Below are positions 33,030 through 44,586 of a DNA stretch of 64,000 nt, in pieces. Position 1 is the first letter of the stretch. Every line of letters starts with the position of its first letter. A program made the translations under genes and the position numbers. The stretch is taken from assembly GCA_943789505.1 (NCBI GenBank), contig CALSUJ010000001.1, positions 124,001 to 188,000 on the forward strand, written 5' to 3'. Source of the stretch: an uncultured Flavobacteriales bacterium (lineage in GTDB: Bacteria; Bacteroidota; Bacteroidia; Flavobacteriales; BACL11). A model generated the notes under the pieces. It did not search any database and was not told the DNA's origin. It worked only from the letters and a program-made list of their open reading frames with translations.

Positions 33030-36000
33030 ATGAAAAAAAATATATTTATAGCTTTATCATACGTTCTTTTGACAGTTAATTTATTTGGACAATATAACTC
33101 TGTATTGTCTGAGGGAAAGTGGTTTAAAATATCAACTAATAAATCAGGTATTTATAAGTTGGATTACTCTAGTATATTGTCTTTAGGTGTTGCTGTAAAT
33201 AATTTGCAGATTTCAAGTATAAAATTATATGGAAATGGAGGTGGAATGTTGCCAAAATTAAACTCTGATTTTAGGTATAATGATTTAGTTGAAAATGCCA
33301 TAAATATTTACGATTTAAACAATAACGGTGTATTTGAAAATGGAGATTATATTTTGTTTTATGGACAATCTCCACATACTTGGAAATATGATCCTCAATC
33401 AAGTTTATTTAAACATGAAACACATTTATTTTCTGATGAAGTAAATTATTTCTTAACAACTGATAATCAGTTAAATGGTAAAAGAATTGAGAGGAAACAA
33501 ATCTTGCAAAATCCTACTAAAACGATAACAGCATTTAATGCATTTTCCTTTCATGAACTTGAACTTGAAAATTTAATTCATTCAGGAAAAGAATGGTTTG
33601 GAGAACGATTTGACACTCAAAATAGTCAATCTTTTGATTTTAGTTTTCCTAATTTAGAAACTACTTCTCCCGTCACTGTTAAAACAGCTGTTGCTGCTCG
33701 TTCATTAAATCCTTCTATATTTTCAGTAGCTGTAAATTCTGAACCCTTACAATCTATTTCAGTTCAGAATATTGTTTCAACTTACGCTACAGAATACGCT
33801 AAAACTTCTTCAATGTCTTCTGTGTATTTAGCTTCTTCATCAAATCTTACAGTAGATATAGAGTATAGCTCAATTGATAATGGAGCATTGTCGTGGTTGA
33901 ATTATATAGAAATAAATGCAAGAAGAAAATTGGAAATGTCAGGCAATTACTTGTTATTTAGGGATGCATCATCATTTGGGGATGAAATAGCTTCTTTTGA
34001 GCTTTCTAATGCTAATATTGGAATTATGGTTTGGGATGTTACTAATCCAACGTCAGTAGTTGAAGTATCCACTTTAATAGATGCTAGTAAACTTTCTTTT
34101 AATGATTCTATTAATGAGTTACATGAATATATTGCCTTTAACTCTAATGCTTATTTAACGCCTTCTATTAGGGGTGAGGTAGCTAATCAAAATTTGCACA
34201 ATACACCTATTGATATTGAGTATGTAATAGTTTCTCATCCTAATTTTTCAGCACCTGCTGAGCGTCTAGCTGATTTTCATCAAGAAAATGATGATATTAC
34301 TTCAGTCATAGTAACACCTCAACAGATATATAATGAATTCTCTTCAGGTGTACAAGACGTAAGTGCTATTCGTGATTTTTTAAGATTCTTGTATAAAAGA
34401 CAAAATTCAAAATTAAAATATGTTTTGCTTTTTGGAGATGGCTCCTATGATCCTAAAAATAGAGTATCTAATAATACAAATTTTATTCCTACCTATCAAT
34501 CACTAAATTCTACTCATCCAACACTTTCCTATGTTACGGATGATTATTTTGGTTTGTTAGATGATAATGAGGGTGAATTTAGTAATGATTTAGTCGATAT
34601 TGGAATTGGGAGATTTCCTGTTTCTACTCTTTCACAAGCAAATGTGTTAGTGGATAAAGTAGAGCAGTATTATGCAAAAGAATCATTTGGAAGTTGGAGA
34701 AATGATATAACTTTTATTGCTGATGATGGAGATGCGAATGATGGAAATACACACATGTGGCAAGCCGATAGTTTGGCAAATATTGTAGCAGATAATTATA
34801 GAAACATCAATATCAGTAAGATTTATTTAGATAATTATTTGCAAGAATCAACTCCTGGTGGTCCTAGAAGCGAAGCGACTCAAAATGCAATTAATAACAG
34901 AGCGGATAAAGGCGCGTTATTAATTAATTATACAGGGCACGGAGGGCCATTAGGTTGGACGCAGGAAAGAATATTGGAGTTAGATCAAATTAATGCTTGG
35001 GATAATGGGAATAAATTACCTTTATTTATGACCGCTACTTGTAAATTTTCTTATTTTGATAACCCAGAACAAACTTCAGCAGGTGAGTATGTTTTATTAA
35101 ATCCTAATGGAGGTGCAATTGCTTTGTTAAGTACAACTAGATTGGTATATTCTACTCCAAATTATAATTTAAATACTAAATTTATCAAAACCTTATTTGA
35201 AAAGATTGACGGTGAATTTCCTAGATTAGGAGATGTATTTAAGCAAACCAAAATATTAAGTGGTACTTCAGTAAATAATAGAAATTTTACATTATTAGGT
35301 GATCCTGCTCTTTGTTTGGCTTATCCTGAATATGAAATAGAAACTACAAGTGTTTTAGATACGCTAAAAGCACTAGGTGAAGTAACTATTACGGGGGAAG
35401 TTATTGGTGAAAATGGAGTGCTTAGTACTTTTAATGGAACTGTATATCCAACAGTTTATGACAAGGAAATTATTAGAACTACTTTAGGGCAGGAATCTTG
35501 CACGCCAATGCCTTATCGTGATCAAAATAATATACTATATAAAGGTGCTGCTTCAGTTGTTGAAGGTAATTTTTCTTTTTCATTTGTTGTACCAAGGGAT
35601 ATTGCTTACAATTATGGTGCAGGAAAAGTTTCATATTATGCTGTCTCTGATCATCAAGATCCAGTAGATGCAGCTGGAAGTGATGAGGGTTTTGTTATTG
35701 GAGGTACTGCTGATGATATTACTTATGACTATGAAGGCGCAGAATTAGAAATGTACATGAACACAAGAAATTTCTCTGATGGAGGTATAACAGATGAGAA
35801 TCCTGTTTTATTGGCGGATATTTTTGATTTTAGTGGAATTAACACTGTGGGAAACGGTATTGGCCATGATATCACTGCTGTTTTGGATGGGAATACTGCA
35901 AATCCTTATGTGATGAATGATTTTTATGAAGCAAATAAGGATGATTATACTAGAGGGTTAATTAGTTTTCCATTCTATAATTTGGCAAAAGGGGAGCATA

Positions 36001-36392
36001 CCTTAACTCTTAAGATTTGGGATGTATTTAATAATTCTTCTGATGCAACAATTACTTTTGTTGTTTCTGATGAGAACGATTTTACAATTTCTGATTACAA
36101 TACTTATCCCAATCCTTTTTCAAATTCTACTGATATATACTTTCAACACAATAAGCCGAATCAGAACTTGGATGTATTTTTAGAGATTTATTCTATAACT
36201 GGAACTTTAGTTAAAAAACAGGAAGAAAGTTATAATGACAATGGATATAGGATAGGTCCGATTACATGGAATGGAAAAGACGAATATGGAGGGCAGCTGA
36301 GTGCAGGAATGTATATTGCGAAATTAGGTGTTAGTAGTTCTGATGGCGATTTTACTTCAAAATCAATTAGAATTATACTATTACCGCAATAG
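33030..36392 (+). CDS. porU: Type IX secretion sortase PorU (C25 peptidase)
   Basis: 1120 aa from ATG 33030, chosen because it begins a signal peptide (KKNIFIALSYVLLTVNLFGQ); a TTG 45 bp upstream is less likely. PorU removes the C-terminal sorting domain of T9SS cargo on the surface and attaches A-LPS. Seen: a long beta-rich N-terminal region, then the gingipain-type C25 domain (LLFGDGSYDPKNR, VDIGIGRFPVSTLSQANVLV) with the catalytic His in INYTGHGGPLGW (about 635) and Cys in PLFMTATCKFSYFD (about 669). The C-terminus carries a retained sorting-like domain (YPNPFSNSTDIYF), usual for PorU. Confidence 0.93.
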   Translation: MKKNIFIALSYVLLTVNLFGQYNSVLSEGKWFKISTNKSGIYKLDYSSILSLGVAVNNLQISSIKLYGNGGGMLPKLNSDFRYNDLVENAINIYDLNNNGVFENGDYILFYGQSPHTWKYDPQSSLFKHETHLFSDEVNYFLTTDNQLNGKRIERKQILQNPTKTITAFNAFSFHELELENLIHSGKEWFGERFDTQNSQSFDFSFPNLETTSPVTVKTAVAARSLNPSIFSVAVNSEPLQSISVQNIVSTYATEYAKTSSMSSVYLASSSNLTVDIEYSSIDNGALSWLNYIEINARRKLEMSGNYLLFRDASSFGDEIASFELSNANIGIMVWDVTNPTSVVEVSTLIDASKLSFNDSINELHEYIAFNSNAYLTPSIRGEVANQNLHNTPIDIEYVIVSHPNFSAPAERLADFHQENDDITSVIVTPQQIYNEFSSGVQDVSAIRDFLRFLYKRQNSKLKYVLLFGDGSYDPKNRVSNNTNFIPTYQSLNSTHPTLSYVTDDYFGLLDDNEGEFSNDLVDIGIGRFPVSTLSQANVLVDKVEQYYAKESFGSWRNDITFIADDGDANDGNTHMWQADSLANIVADNYRNINISKIYLDNYLQESTPGGPRSEATQNAINNRADKGALLINYTGHGGPLGWTQERILELDQINAWDNGNKLPLFMTATCKFSYFDNPEQTSAGEYVLLNPNGGAIALLSTTRLVYSTPNYNLNTKFIKTLFEKIDGEFPRLGDVFKQTKILSGTSVNNRNFTLLGDPALCLAYPEYEIETTSVLDTLKALGEVTITGEVIGENGVLSTFNGTVYPTVYDKEIIRTTLGQESCTPMPYRDQNNILYKGAASVVEGNFSFSFVVPRDIAYNYGAGKVSYYAVSDHQDPVDAAGSDEGFVIGGTADDITYDYEGAELEMYMNTRNFSDGGITDENPVLLADIFDFSGINTVGNGIGHDITAVLDGNTANPYVMNDFYEANKDDYTRGLISFPFYNLAKGEHTLTLKIWDVFNNSSDATITFVVSDENDFTISDYNTYPNPFSNSTDIYFQHNKPNQNLDVFLEIYSITGTLVKKQEESYNDNGYRIGPITWNGKDEYGGQLSAGMYIAKLGVSSSDGDFTSKSIRIILLPQ

Positions 36393-36420
36393 ATTCGTTC
36401 AAGTCCACATAAAAAAAAAG

Positions 36421-36428
36421 TATATTTG
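36421..36428 (+). promoter_or_regulatory. -7 promoter element of porV
   Basis: TATATTTG fits TAnnTTTG, 17 nt before the porV ATG. It lies in the short gap after porU, so porV can be transcribed on its own. The -33 part is not clear. Confidence 0.5.
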
Positions 36429-36445
36429 CAAACTAAATTTAAGAA

Positions 36446-37627
36446 ATGAAGAAAATAATAGGAATAATTTGCGTGTCATTATTGGCGTCTAACTTATTTG
36501 CGCAGTCAGACATTGATTTGCAAGATGATATTGCTGGCTCAAATCTAAATACAATTACAACCGCAGTTCCTTTTTTGCTAATTTCTCCTGATTCAAAAGC
36601 AGGAGCTATGGGTGATGTTGGCGTAGCCACAAATCCTGATGCAAATTCAATACATTGGAATCCTGCAAAATTGGCTTTTGTAGATGATGATATGGGTTTT
36701 GCTGTGTCTTATGTGCCATGGCTTAGAGCACTGGTTCCAGATATCAACTTATCTTATTTAGCAGGCTACAGGAAGATTAATAAAAATGAAGCTATTGGTT
36801 TGGAATTGCGTTATTTTTCATTAGGAGATATTACTTTTACTGATGTATCAGGAAATACAATAGGACAATATAAACCAAGTGAGTTTGCTTTAGGAACTTC
36901 CTATTCTCGTAAACTGTCTGATAATTTTTCATTAGCAATATCAGGTCGATATATTTATTCTAATTTAACAGGCGGTCAAGCGGCTGGAGGTATTCCTACA
37001 GTTGCAGGACAATCAATAGCTGCTGATCTTGCGGGGTATTACACAAATCCTATTAGGCTAGGAGGTAAGGATTTTGACTTAGCTATTGGAGGTAATATAT
37101 CAAATATTGGTAGTAAAATTTCTTATACTGAAACGTCAGTTAAGGATTTTATTCCAATTAACTTAAGATTAGGAACTGCAATAGGTACAGAATTTGACGA
37201 CTATAATAAAATGTCTTTTGCATTTGACATTAATAAATTGTTAGTTCCTACTCCACCTGTATATAATAATGAAGGAGAGATTACTTTAGGTCAAGATCCT
37301 AATGTTTCTGTTGTTTCAGGTATTTTTCAATCATTTGGTGATGCACCAGGAGGGTTTGGTGAAGAAATGAGAGAGATTAATTATTCTATAGGTACAGAAT
37401 ATTGGTATGCAAATCAGTTTGCTATACGGGCGGGTTACTTCTTTGAACATGATACTAAGGGAGGTAGAAAATTCTTTACTTTTGGTTCAGGAGTTAAGTA
37501 CAATGTTTTTGCACTTGATTTTTCCTACTTAATAAATGCTAGCCGTTCAATTAACGGTAATAATCCTTTAGCAAATACTATGCGCTTTACACTAGTGTTT
37601 GATTTTGGAGCAATGAAAGAAAGCTAA
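36446..37627 (+). CDS. porV: Type IX secretion outer-membrane protein PorV (LptO)
   Basis: 393 aa. Signal peptide ending LFAQ, then a FadL-type beta-barrel with the PorV start pattern (TTAVPFLLISPDSKAGAMGD, VGVATNPDANSIHWNPAKLA). PorV carries T9SS cargo from the SprA translocon to PorU. 53 bp after porU, the conserved order in this phylum. C-terminal Phe-rich barrel end (TMRFTLVFDFGAM) looks intact. Confidence 0.93.
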   Translation: MKKIIGIICVSLLASNLFAQSDIDLQDDIAGSNLNTITTAVPFLLISPDSKAGAMGDVGVATNPDANSIHWNPAKLAFVDDDMGFAVSYVPWLRALVPDINLSYLAGYRKINKNEAIGLELRYFSLGDITFTDVSGNTIGQYKPSEFALGTSYSRKLSDNFSLAISGRYIYSNLTGGQAAGGIPTVAGQSIAADLAGYYTNPIRLGGKDFDLAIGGNISNIGSKISYTETSVKDFIPINLRLGTAIGTEFDDYNKMSFAFDINKLLVPTPPVYNNEGEITLGQDPNVSVVSGIFQSFGDAPGGFGEEMREINYSIGTEYWYANQFAIRAGYFFEHDTKGGRKFFTFGSGVKYNVFALDFSYLINASRSINGNNPLANTMRFTLVFDFGAMKES

Positions 37628-37629
37628 TT

Positions 37630-38109
37630 ATGAGTTTTAGAGTAGGTTTCGGTTTTGATGTACACCAATTAAAGGAAGGTTTAGATTTTTGGATAGGAGG
37701 GATAATTGTTCCTCACACAAAAGGAGGTCATGGTCATTCTGATGCTGATGTTTTAATCCATTCTATTTGTGATGCTCTTTTAGGGGCTGCAAATTTAGGT
37801 GATATCGGCAAACACTTTCCTGATACTGCAGCTGAGTATAAAGGAATTGATAGTAAAATTTTACTAAAAGAAGTAATGGTTTTGGTTAGAAATAAAGGTT
37901 ATGAAATTGGTAATATTGATTCAACTATTTGTTTGCAAACCCCGAAAATAGGACCCTATATTGCAGAAATGCAAAAGGTATTAGCTATTTGTATGAATAT
38001 AGATGTTGAGCAAGTTTCCATTAAAGCTACTACTACAGAAAAACTAAGCTTTGTTGGTAGAGAAGAAGGAGTTTCAGCTTACGCAACCGTTTTAATTACC
38101 AAGATTTAA
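37630..38109 (+). CDS. ispF: 2-C-methyl-D-erythritol 2,4-cyclodiphosphate synthase
   Basis: 159 aa, exact family size. Zinc-binding FGFDVHQLKEG (Asp, His), GHGHSDADVLIHSICDALLG and IGKHFPDTAAEYKGIDS are the IspF signature; the C-terminal TTEKLSFVGREEGVSAYA is also present. Catalyses the cyclisation step of the MEP isoprenoid pathway. 2 bp after porV and converging on the DUF4442 gene with a 4-bp overlap. Confidence 0.95.
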   Translation: MSFRVGFGFDVHQLKEGLDFWIGGIIVPHTKGGHGHSDADVLIHSICDALLGAANLGDIGKHFPDTAAEYKGIDSKILLKEVMVLVRNKGYEIGNIDSTICLQTPKIGPYIAEMQKVLAICMNIDVEQVSIKATTTEKLSFVGREEGVSAYATVLITKI

Positions 38110-38582
38110 AACCCAATTTTACTTTTAATTTTATTGTCTCTTAAGTAAACAAGCATCTCTGCTTCTGCACAAACTATACCTTTGGTATTGATGGCTTGTA
38201 CAGTATGCCATATTTCAAATTTCCCAACTTTATTTAAAGCATTTTCAGCTTCAATTATATCTGTAGGAGTTATGGTGAAAGTGAGGTGTAAATCAGTAGT
38301 TGCTGGACGTTTATATTTAATATTTGCACTTTTTAACCAAATTTCTAATTTTCTATCTTTCTGCTGAAAAATATTGTAATACATAGTAGGAAAATAAGGG
38401 TCGAAAGCGGAGAATATTGTTCCTCCAAATATAGTTTTATGGAAGTTCATGTTTAGGATTGATTTTCTAAGAACTACTTTAAATTCAGTATAATCTTCTG
38501 CTACTTTTTTTAGTATAATCCTATTGAAGAAAAGGGGTGGAAAAATATTGAGTACAAATCGTAAAATTCTTCGTCTAAACAT
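38106..38582 (-). CDS. DUF4442 (hotdog-fold) protein
   Basis: 158 aa. The start FNIFPPLFFNRIILKKVAED and the middle TIFGGTIFSAFDPYFPTMYY fit the DUF4442 family, a hotdog fold related to acyl-CoA thioesterases. The C-terminal WHTVQAINTKGIVCAEAEML is also hotdog-like. Activity unproven; thioesterase-like or acyl-binding is inferred. It starts downstream of the katG terminator and is convergent with ispF. Confidence 0.75.
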   Translation of the reverse strand: MFRRRILRFVLNIFPPLFFNRIILKKVAEDYTEFKVVLRKSILNMNFHKTIFGGTIFSAFDPYFPTMYYNIFQQKDRKLEIWLKSANIKYKRPATTDLHLTFTITPTDIIEAENALNKVGKFEIWHTVQAINTKGIVCAEAEMLVYLRDNKIKSKIGF

Positions 38583-38595
38583 AAAATCAAAAGTA

Positions 38596-38622
38596 ATAAA
38601 AAAGCCTGCAAAATGCAGGCTT
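38596..38622 (-). terminator. Terminator after katG
   Basis: A 9-bp perfect stem (AAGCCTGCA / TGCAGGCTT) with an AAA loop, followed on the minus strand by a run of T. Ends the katG message 28 bp after its stop and separates it from the DUF4442 gene. Confidence 0.85.
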
Positions 38623-38649
38623 CTTATAAGTGTATTTAATTAGATTTAA

Positions 38650-40860
<2,211 letters not shown>

Positions 40861-41001
40861 TTATTTACTTTTATTTAGTATAGTCAATATTGTTATAATT
40901 GGCATAAATTATTTTGAGATTTTAGCTATTGATTTATTAAATAGATGTGATTACTTTTTTGATAATTTGCTAAAAAATTGATTGTATATTTTTTATAAAT
41001 G

Positions 41002-41502
41002 TTAATTTAATGCTGCTATTGCTTTTTCATAATTTGGTTCTGATGATATTTCATCAACTTGTTCAGTGTATATAATTTTATGAGATTCATCTAATACAAT
41101 AATGCATCTAGAGTGAAGGTTAGCAAATGCCCCATTTAAAATTGTAAGTCCGTAGTTATTTCCAAAATCACCTGATACAAAGTCAGATAATGTAACAACA
41201 TTTTCAATCTTCTCTGCTCCACAAAATCTGTTATGAGAAAAAGGTAAATCTCTCGAAATGCAAAGCACTTTAGTATTAGAAAGGTTTGCTGCATTTATAT
41301 TGAAGTTTCTTACTGAAGTACCGCAAACTCCAGTATCAATAGCTGGAAAAATATTCATAATGATTCTTTCACCTTGAAAATTATTTAAGCTAACCTCTTC
41401 CAAGTCTTTTCCAATTAAGCAAAAATCTTTTGCTTGCTCACCAATTTTTGGTAAATATCCAGAGGTATTTGCTGGATTATTGCCTAATGTAATTTTCGCC
41501 AT
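41002..41502 (-). CDS. tpx: Thiol peroxidase (atypical 2-Cys peroxiredoxin)
   Basis: 166 aa, exact Tpx size. Peroxidatic Cys in FPAIDTGVCGTSVRNFN (about 60) and resolving Cys in RDLPFSHNRFCGAEKIENV (about 94), with the conserved spacing of the Tpx family. Reduces peroxides with thioredoxin. It lies beside katG, giving a two-gene peroxide-defence pair, though each could have its own promoter. Confidence 0.93.
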   Translation of the reverse strand: MAKITLGNNPANTSGYLPKIGEQAKDFCLIGKDLEEVSLNNFQGERIIMNIFPAIDTGVCGTSVRNFNINAANLSNTKVLCISRDLPFSHNRFCGAEKIENVVTLSDFVSGDFGNNYGLTILNGAFANLHSRCIIVLDESHKIIYTEQVDEISSEPNYEKAIAALN

Positions 41503-41558
41503 TTTATATTTTTTGATTGTTAATTACTTGCAAAAATAGAATAATTTGGGCATAATAA

Positions 41559-42086
41559 TTAAATATTTGAGAGAATAAAATTGACTCTTTCGCTTACGGA
41601 TAGTTTGGGGACTTTTACTAATGTATATCCAAGAGATTTATAAGTTTCAATTATTGAGCTTTCAATATTAATAGCTGCTTTTATATCCTCCATTCGTTCA
41701 CCATCATTAACGAATATTTCTTGCCAAAAGGGAGTAATAAATACTTTTTTATTAAAAACACATTGTTTTATAATTTGATTGATTTCGGTTGTTATTCCTA
41801 ACCTATTTGCCTTTAAATAAGCAATACAATCAATACTACTTCTGTCGAAAAAATAATTTTCATTTTCTGAACTGTTTAAATATTGTTCTTTACGCAAGCT
41901 AGCAATATGGTTTTCAAAAGCAATTTGATTTTTCCATGGTAAAATATCTCCTCCAATCATTATTTGTTCTGCAATAATCTCTCTTGAAATTTCTTCTGCA
42001 CACGAGTAATCTTTTTGCATAAGAGCATTAATAATAGCTGTTTTCCCAGTTCCTGGAGCTCCAGTAATTATGTATTTTTGGTTCAT
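41559..42086 (-). CDS. AAA-type ATPase (AAA_28 family)
   Basis: 175 aa. Walker A loop at the start (YIITGAPGTGKTAIINALMQ, about 4-23), a Walker-B-like segment FFDRSSIDCIAYLKA and a C-terminal SVSERVNFIL. Members of this family are small kinase-like P-loop proteins of mostly unknown function, related to NadR-type and nucleoside kinases. Role here unknown. 2 bp after the ZIP gene stop on the same strand. Confidence 0.75.
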   Translation of the reverse strand: MNQKYIITGAPGTGKTAIINALMQKDYSCAEEISREIIAEQIMIGGDILPWKNQIAFENHIASLRKEQYLNSSENENYFFDRSSIDCIAYLKANRLGITTEINQIIKQCVFNKKVFITPFWQEIFVNDGERMEDIKAAINIESSIIETYKSLGYTLVKVPKLSVSERVNFILSNI

Positions 42087-42088
42087 TT

Positions 42089-42790
42089 TTAAAGACTTAA
42101 CATAACTATAATTGCACCTACAATTATGGCTAAAATCTTTTGAGTGCTGAATTTATGACCATCACTACTTTCAAAAAGAATAGTAGTAGAAATGTGTAAA
42201 AATATACCAATAACCATGGCCATAATTTCATTGTTATAATTTGCTAGAGCTGTAAAAAAACTTCCGGCAAAAACTCCTAGTGGTGCCATTAATGCAAAAA
42301 GCAGTAAATAGAAATAGGCCTTTTGTTTTGGCATATTACTTTGTAAAAAGAAAGTCATAAGTACAATAGCTACTGGCATTTTATGTAATACAATTCCTGT
42401 AAGTAAAGCATTATGGGCGTGCTGATGTAAATGTCCGCCTAAAGGGACTCCTTCAAGTAAAGCATGTAAACAAAGACTAATAAGTACAGAAAAAGGAATT
42501 ATATTGCTTTTGTTGAAATGTCCATGTTCTATTCCTTGCGAAAAATATTCTAACAATATCTGGATTAGAAATCCACCCAAAATGAATAGTCCGATATGCT
42601 TACTTGTATTGTGTTCGAACAGTTCAGGTAATAGATGTAATACACTTACGGCTAACAAATACGCCCCACTAAAAGTAAGGAGTAATTGTATGTTCTTACT
42701 TTTCTTTGGTTTAAAAATTTCGACCACAATTGCACCCGCAATTACAGAAGCAAACAATAATCCTAGTGTTGTTAAATTCATTTCTTGCAA
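42089..42790 (-). CDS. ZIP-family metal transporter
   Basis: 233 aa with about 7-8 membrane helices. Contains the ZIP metal-site residues in helices 4 and 5 (SLCLHALLEGVPLGGHLHQH, LTGIVLHKMPVAIVLMTFF). It should bring Zn2+ or another divalent metal into the cytoplasm. Metal preference cannot be read from sequence. Its start overlaps the end of the methyltransferase gene by 13 bp, so the two are translated in sequence. Confidence 0.88.
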   Translation of the reverse strand: MQEMNLTTLGLLFASVIAGAIVVEIFKPKKSKNIQLLLTFSGAYLLAVSVLHLLPELFEHNTSKHIGLFILGGFLIQILLEYFSQGIEHGHFNKSNIIPFSVLISLCLHALLEGVPLGGHLHQHAHNALLTGIVLHKMPVAIVLMTFFLQSNMPKQKAYFYLLLFALMAPLGVFAGSFFTALANYNNEIMAMVIGIFLHISTTILFESSDGHKFSTQKILAIIVGAIIVMLSL

Positions 42791-43500
42791 ATTAGTATTA
42801 AACGATCAGAAATTTCTTCATCAAAATTATCCAATTTATAATTGCCAAAGATATCAATTATTTTTAGTCCTGCATTAGTGATAAATTCAGAATAATCAGC
42901 TAAAGTAATTGCTTTTACTTTTTCTTGAAATTGTTGTTCTTCTTTTCCATCAGTAATTCGGATATCCTTTATGATAAATCCATCTTTTACTTGCCTTGTT
43001 ATATCAAACTGTATGTTGTTAATTGTTTTTTGTTCATTGAGCACCAAATTAGCAATCACCTTTTTTGTATTCATAAAATCAATAATCAGTATGCCTTCTT
43101 TTTTCAGATTATTCGCCATAGCATTAATGGCCTTCTGCTCGTCTTTATTATTTTCAAAATAACCAAAAGAGGTAAATAGGTTAGTAACGACATCAAAGGC
43201 ATCTTTCTGATAATTCTCTCGCATATCATGTACTGAAAATTGTAGATTTTTGTTTTCATCTTTTTTAGCAGTGTTTATGCTGTTTTGGGATAAATCAACC
43301 CCAACCACATCCATTCCTTTTTTATTAAAGTATTTGGCATGCCTACCTTTGCCGCAAGCAATATCTATAAGCTTACTTCCTTTATGGATTTGTAAATAAT
43401 CAATTAAATTATCAATAAAAACCTGCGCCTCTTTTTCATCTCTATTTTTATAGAGCGTATGATAATAGGGGGAATCGAACCAGTTTGCAAACCAACTCAT
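42778..43500 (-). CDS. Class I SAM-dependent methyltransferase
   Basis: 240 aa. The SAM-binding glycine loop is visible (LIDIACGKGRHAKYFNKKGM, about 43-62), followed by VVGVDLSQNSINTAKKDE and the motif-II-like DVVTNLFTSFGYF. Substrate unknown. It overlaps the YjbR gene by 4 bp and the ZIP gene by 13 bp, so these three form a tight leftward unit. Confidence 0.85.
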   Translation of the reverse strand: MSWFANWFDSPYYHTLYKNRDEKEAQVFIDNLIDYLQIHKGSKLIDIACGKGRHAKYFNKKGMDVVGVDLSQNSINTAKKDENKNLQFSVHDMRENYQKDAFDVVTNLFTSFGYFENNKDEQKAINAMANNLKKEGILIIDFMNTKKVIANLVLNEQKTINNIQFDITRQVKDGFIIKDIRITDGKEEQQFQEKVKAITLADYSEFITNAGLKIIDIFGNYKLDNFDEEISDRLILICKK

Positions 43501-43841
43501 AATTGTTCTCTTAATTTCTTAGGCATATTTTTTACTGCTAAATTATAGGAATCTTTTACCCATTGTTCAATTTGTTGGTCGCTTAAATCTCCTATAAAAC
43601 TTACGGAGTTCCAATGTTTTTTATTCATATGCCAAGCTGGAGTTACTTCCGTAAATTCTTCTCTTAGCTTTATTGCTTTTTCAGGGTCACATTTTAGGTT
43701 ACAGTACTCGAAAGTCATCATATTACAAAGGGCAAACATCTTCCCCATTACCTTAAATACTAATATATTTTCATCAAAAGGAATCTGTTCTGTTATTCCT
43801 TTAAGCGAAAGGCAATATTCTCTGAAGTGGTCAAGGGACAT
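43497..43841 (-). CDS. MmcQ/YjbR family protein
   Basis: 114 aa. Start LDHFREYCLSLKGITEQIPF, then CDPEKAIKLREEF and PAWHMNKKHWNSV, all of the MmcQ/YjbR fold (CyaY-like, possible DNA binding). Function not established for most members. It follows rlmB by 1 bp. Confidence 0.85.
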   Translation of the reverse strand: MSLDHFREYCLSLKGITEQIPFDENILVFKVMGKMFALCNMMTFEYCNLKCDPEKAIKLREEFTEVTPAWHMNKKHWNSVSFIGDLSDQQIEQWVKDSYNLAVKNMPKKLREQL

Positions 43842-43842
43842 T

Positions 43843-44586
43843 TTACCCTCTTTGCCTTATAGCTTCATACAAGATAACGCCAGTAGCAACTGATACATTT
43901 AAAGAAGCAATTTTTCCATTCATAGGGATTTTTGCTCTAGCATCACACATTTTTAGAAATTCAGGAGAAACGCCATCTTCTTCCGAACCTATAATGATAG
44001 CAGTAGGAGTCGTATAATTCGGTTTGTACATATTTTCCTGTGTTTTTTCAGTACAGCCAATTAATTGTATGCCACTTTCTTTCATGAATTGTAAAGCCAA
44101 TTTCAAGTTCCAGGTTCGGCAAACGGTAACCTTATGCAGGGCTCCAGCTGAGGTTTTTATTGCGTCAGCATTAATAGCAGCAGCATTTTGTTCAGGAATT
44201 AAGATAGTATCCACACCAGCACATTCTGCTGTACGGGCTATGGCTCCAAAATTTCTTACATCTGTAATTCTATCCAATACCAATACTAATGGATTCTTTC
44301 CTTCTTCATAGAGTTTAGGGATCACATCCTCAATATTGTGAAAATCGATAGGAGAGATAAATGCAAAAACTCCTTGATGATTTTTTCTTGTCAAGCGATT
44401 AATTTTCTCTAAAGGAACATGCTTGTAGTTTATTCTCTTTTCGCGCACCAATTTCCAGAGTTCTGCAAACAAATCGTTATGCAATCCTTTTTGGATAAAT
44501 AATTTGTCAATTGTTTTTCCGGATTCAACCGCTTCAATTATGGCACGGATACCAAAAATATAATTTTTTTCTTCTGTGTTATGCAT
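43843..44586 (-). CDS. rlmB: 23S rRNA 2'-O-methyltransferase RlmB-type (SpoU/TrmH)
   Basis: 247 aa from ATG 44586, which begins the usual HNTEEKNYIFGIRAIIEAVE; an upstream start would add 7 residues inside rmuC. N-terminal L30-like substrate domain, then the knotted SPOUT domain with LVLDRITDVRNFGAIARTAE, IGSEEDGVSP and MNGKIASLNVSVATGVILYE motifs. Most likely methylates G2251 of 23S rRNA, though a related TrmH target cannot be excluded. Overlaps the end of rmuC by 8 bp. Confidence 0.88.
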   Translation of the reverse strand: MHNTEEKNYIFGIRAIIEAVESGKTIDKLFIQKGLHNDLFAELWKLVREKRINYKHVPLEKINRLTRKNHQGVFAFISPIDFHNIEDVIPKLYEEGKNPLVLVLDRITDVRNFGAIARTAECAGVDTILIPEQNAAAINADAIKTSAGALHKVTVCRTWNLKLALQFMKESGIQLIGCTEKTQENMYKPNYTTPTAIIIGSEEDGVSPEFLKMCDARAKIPMNGKIASLNVSVATGVILYEAIRQRG

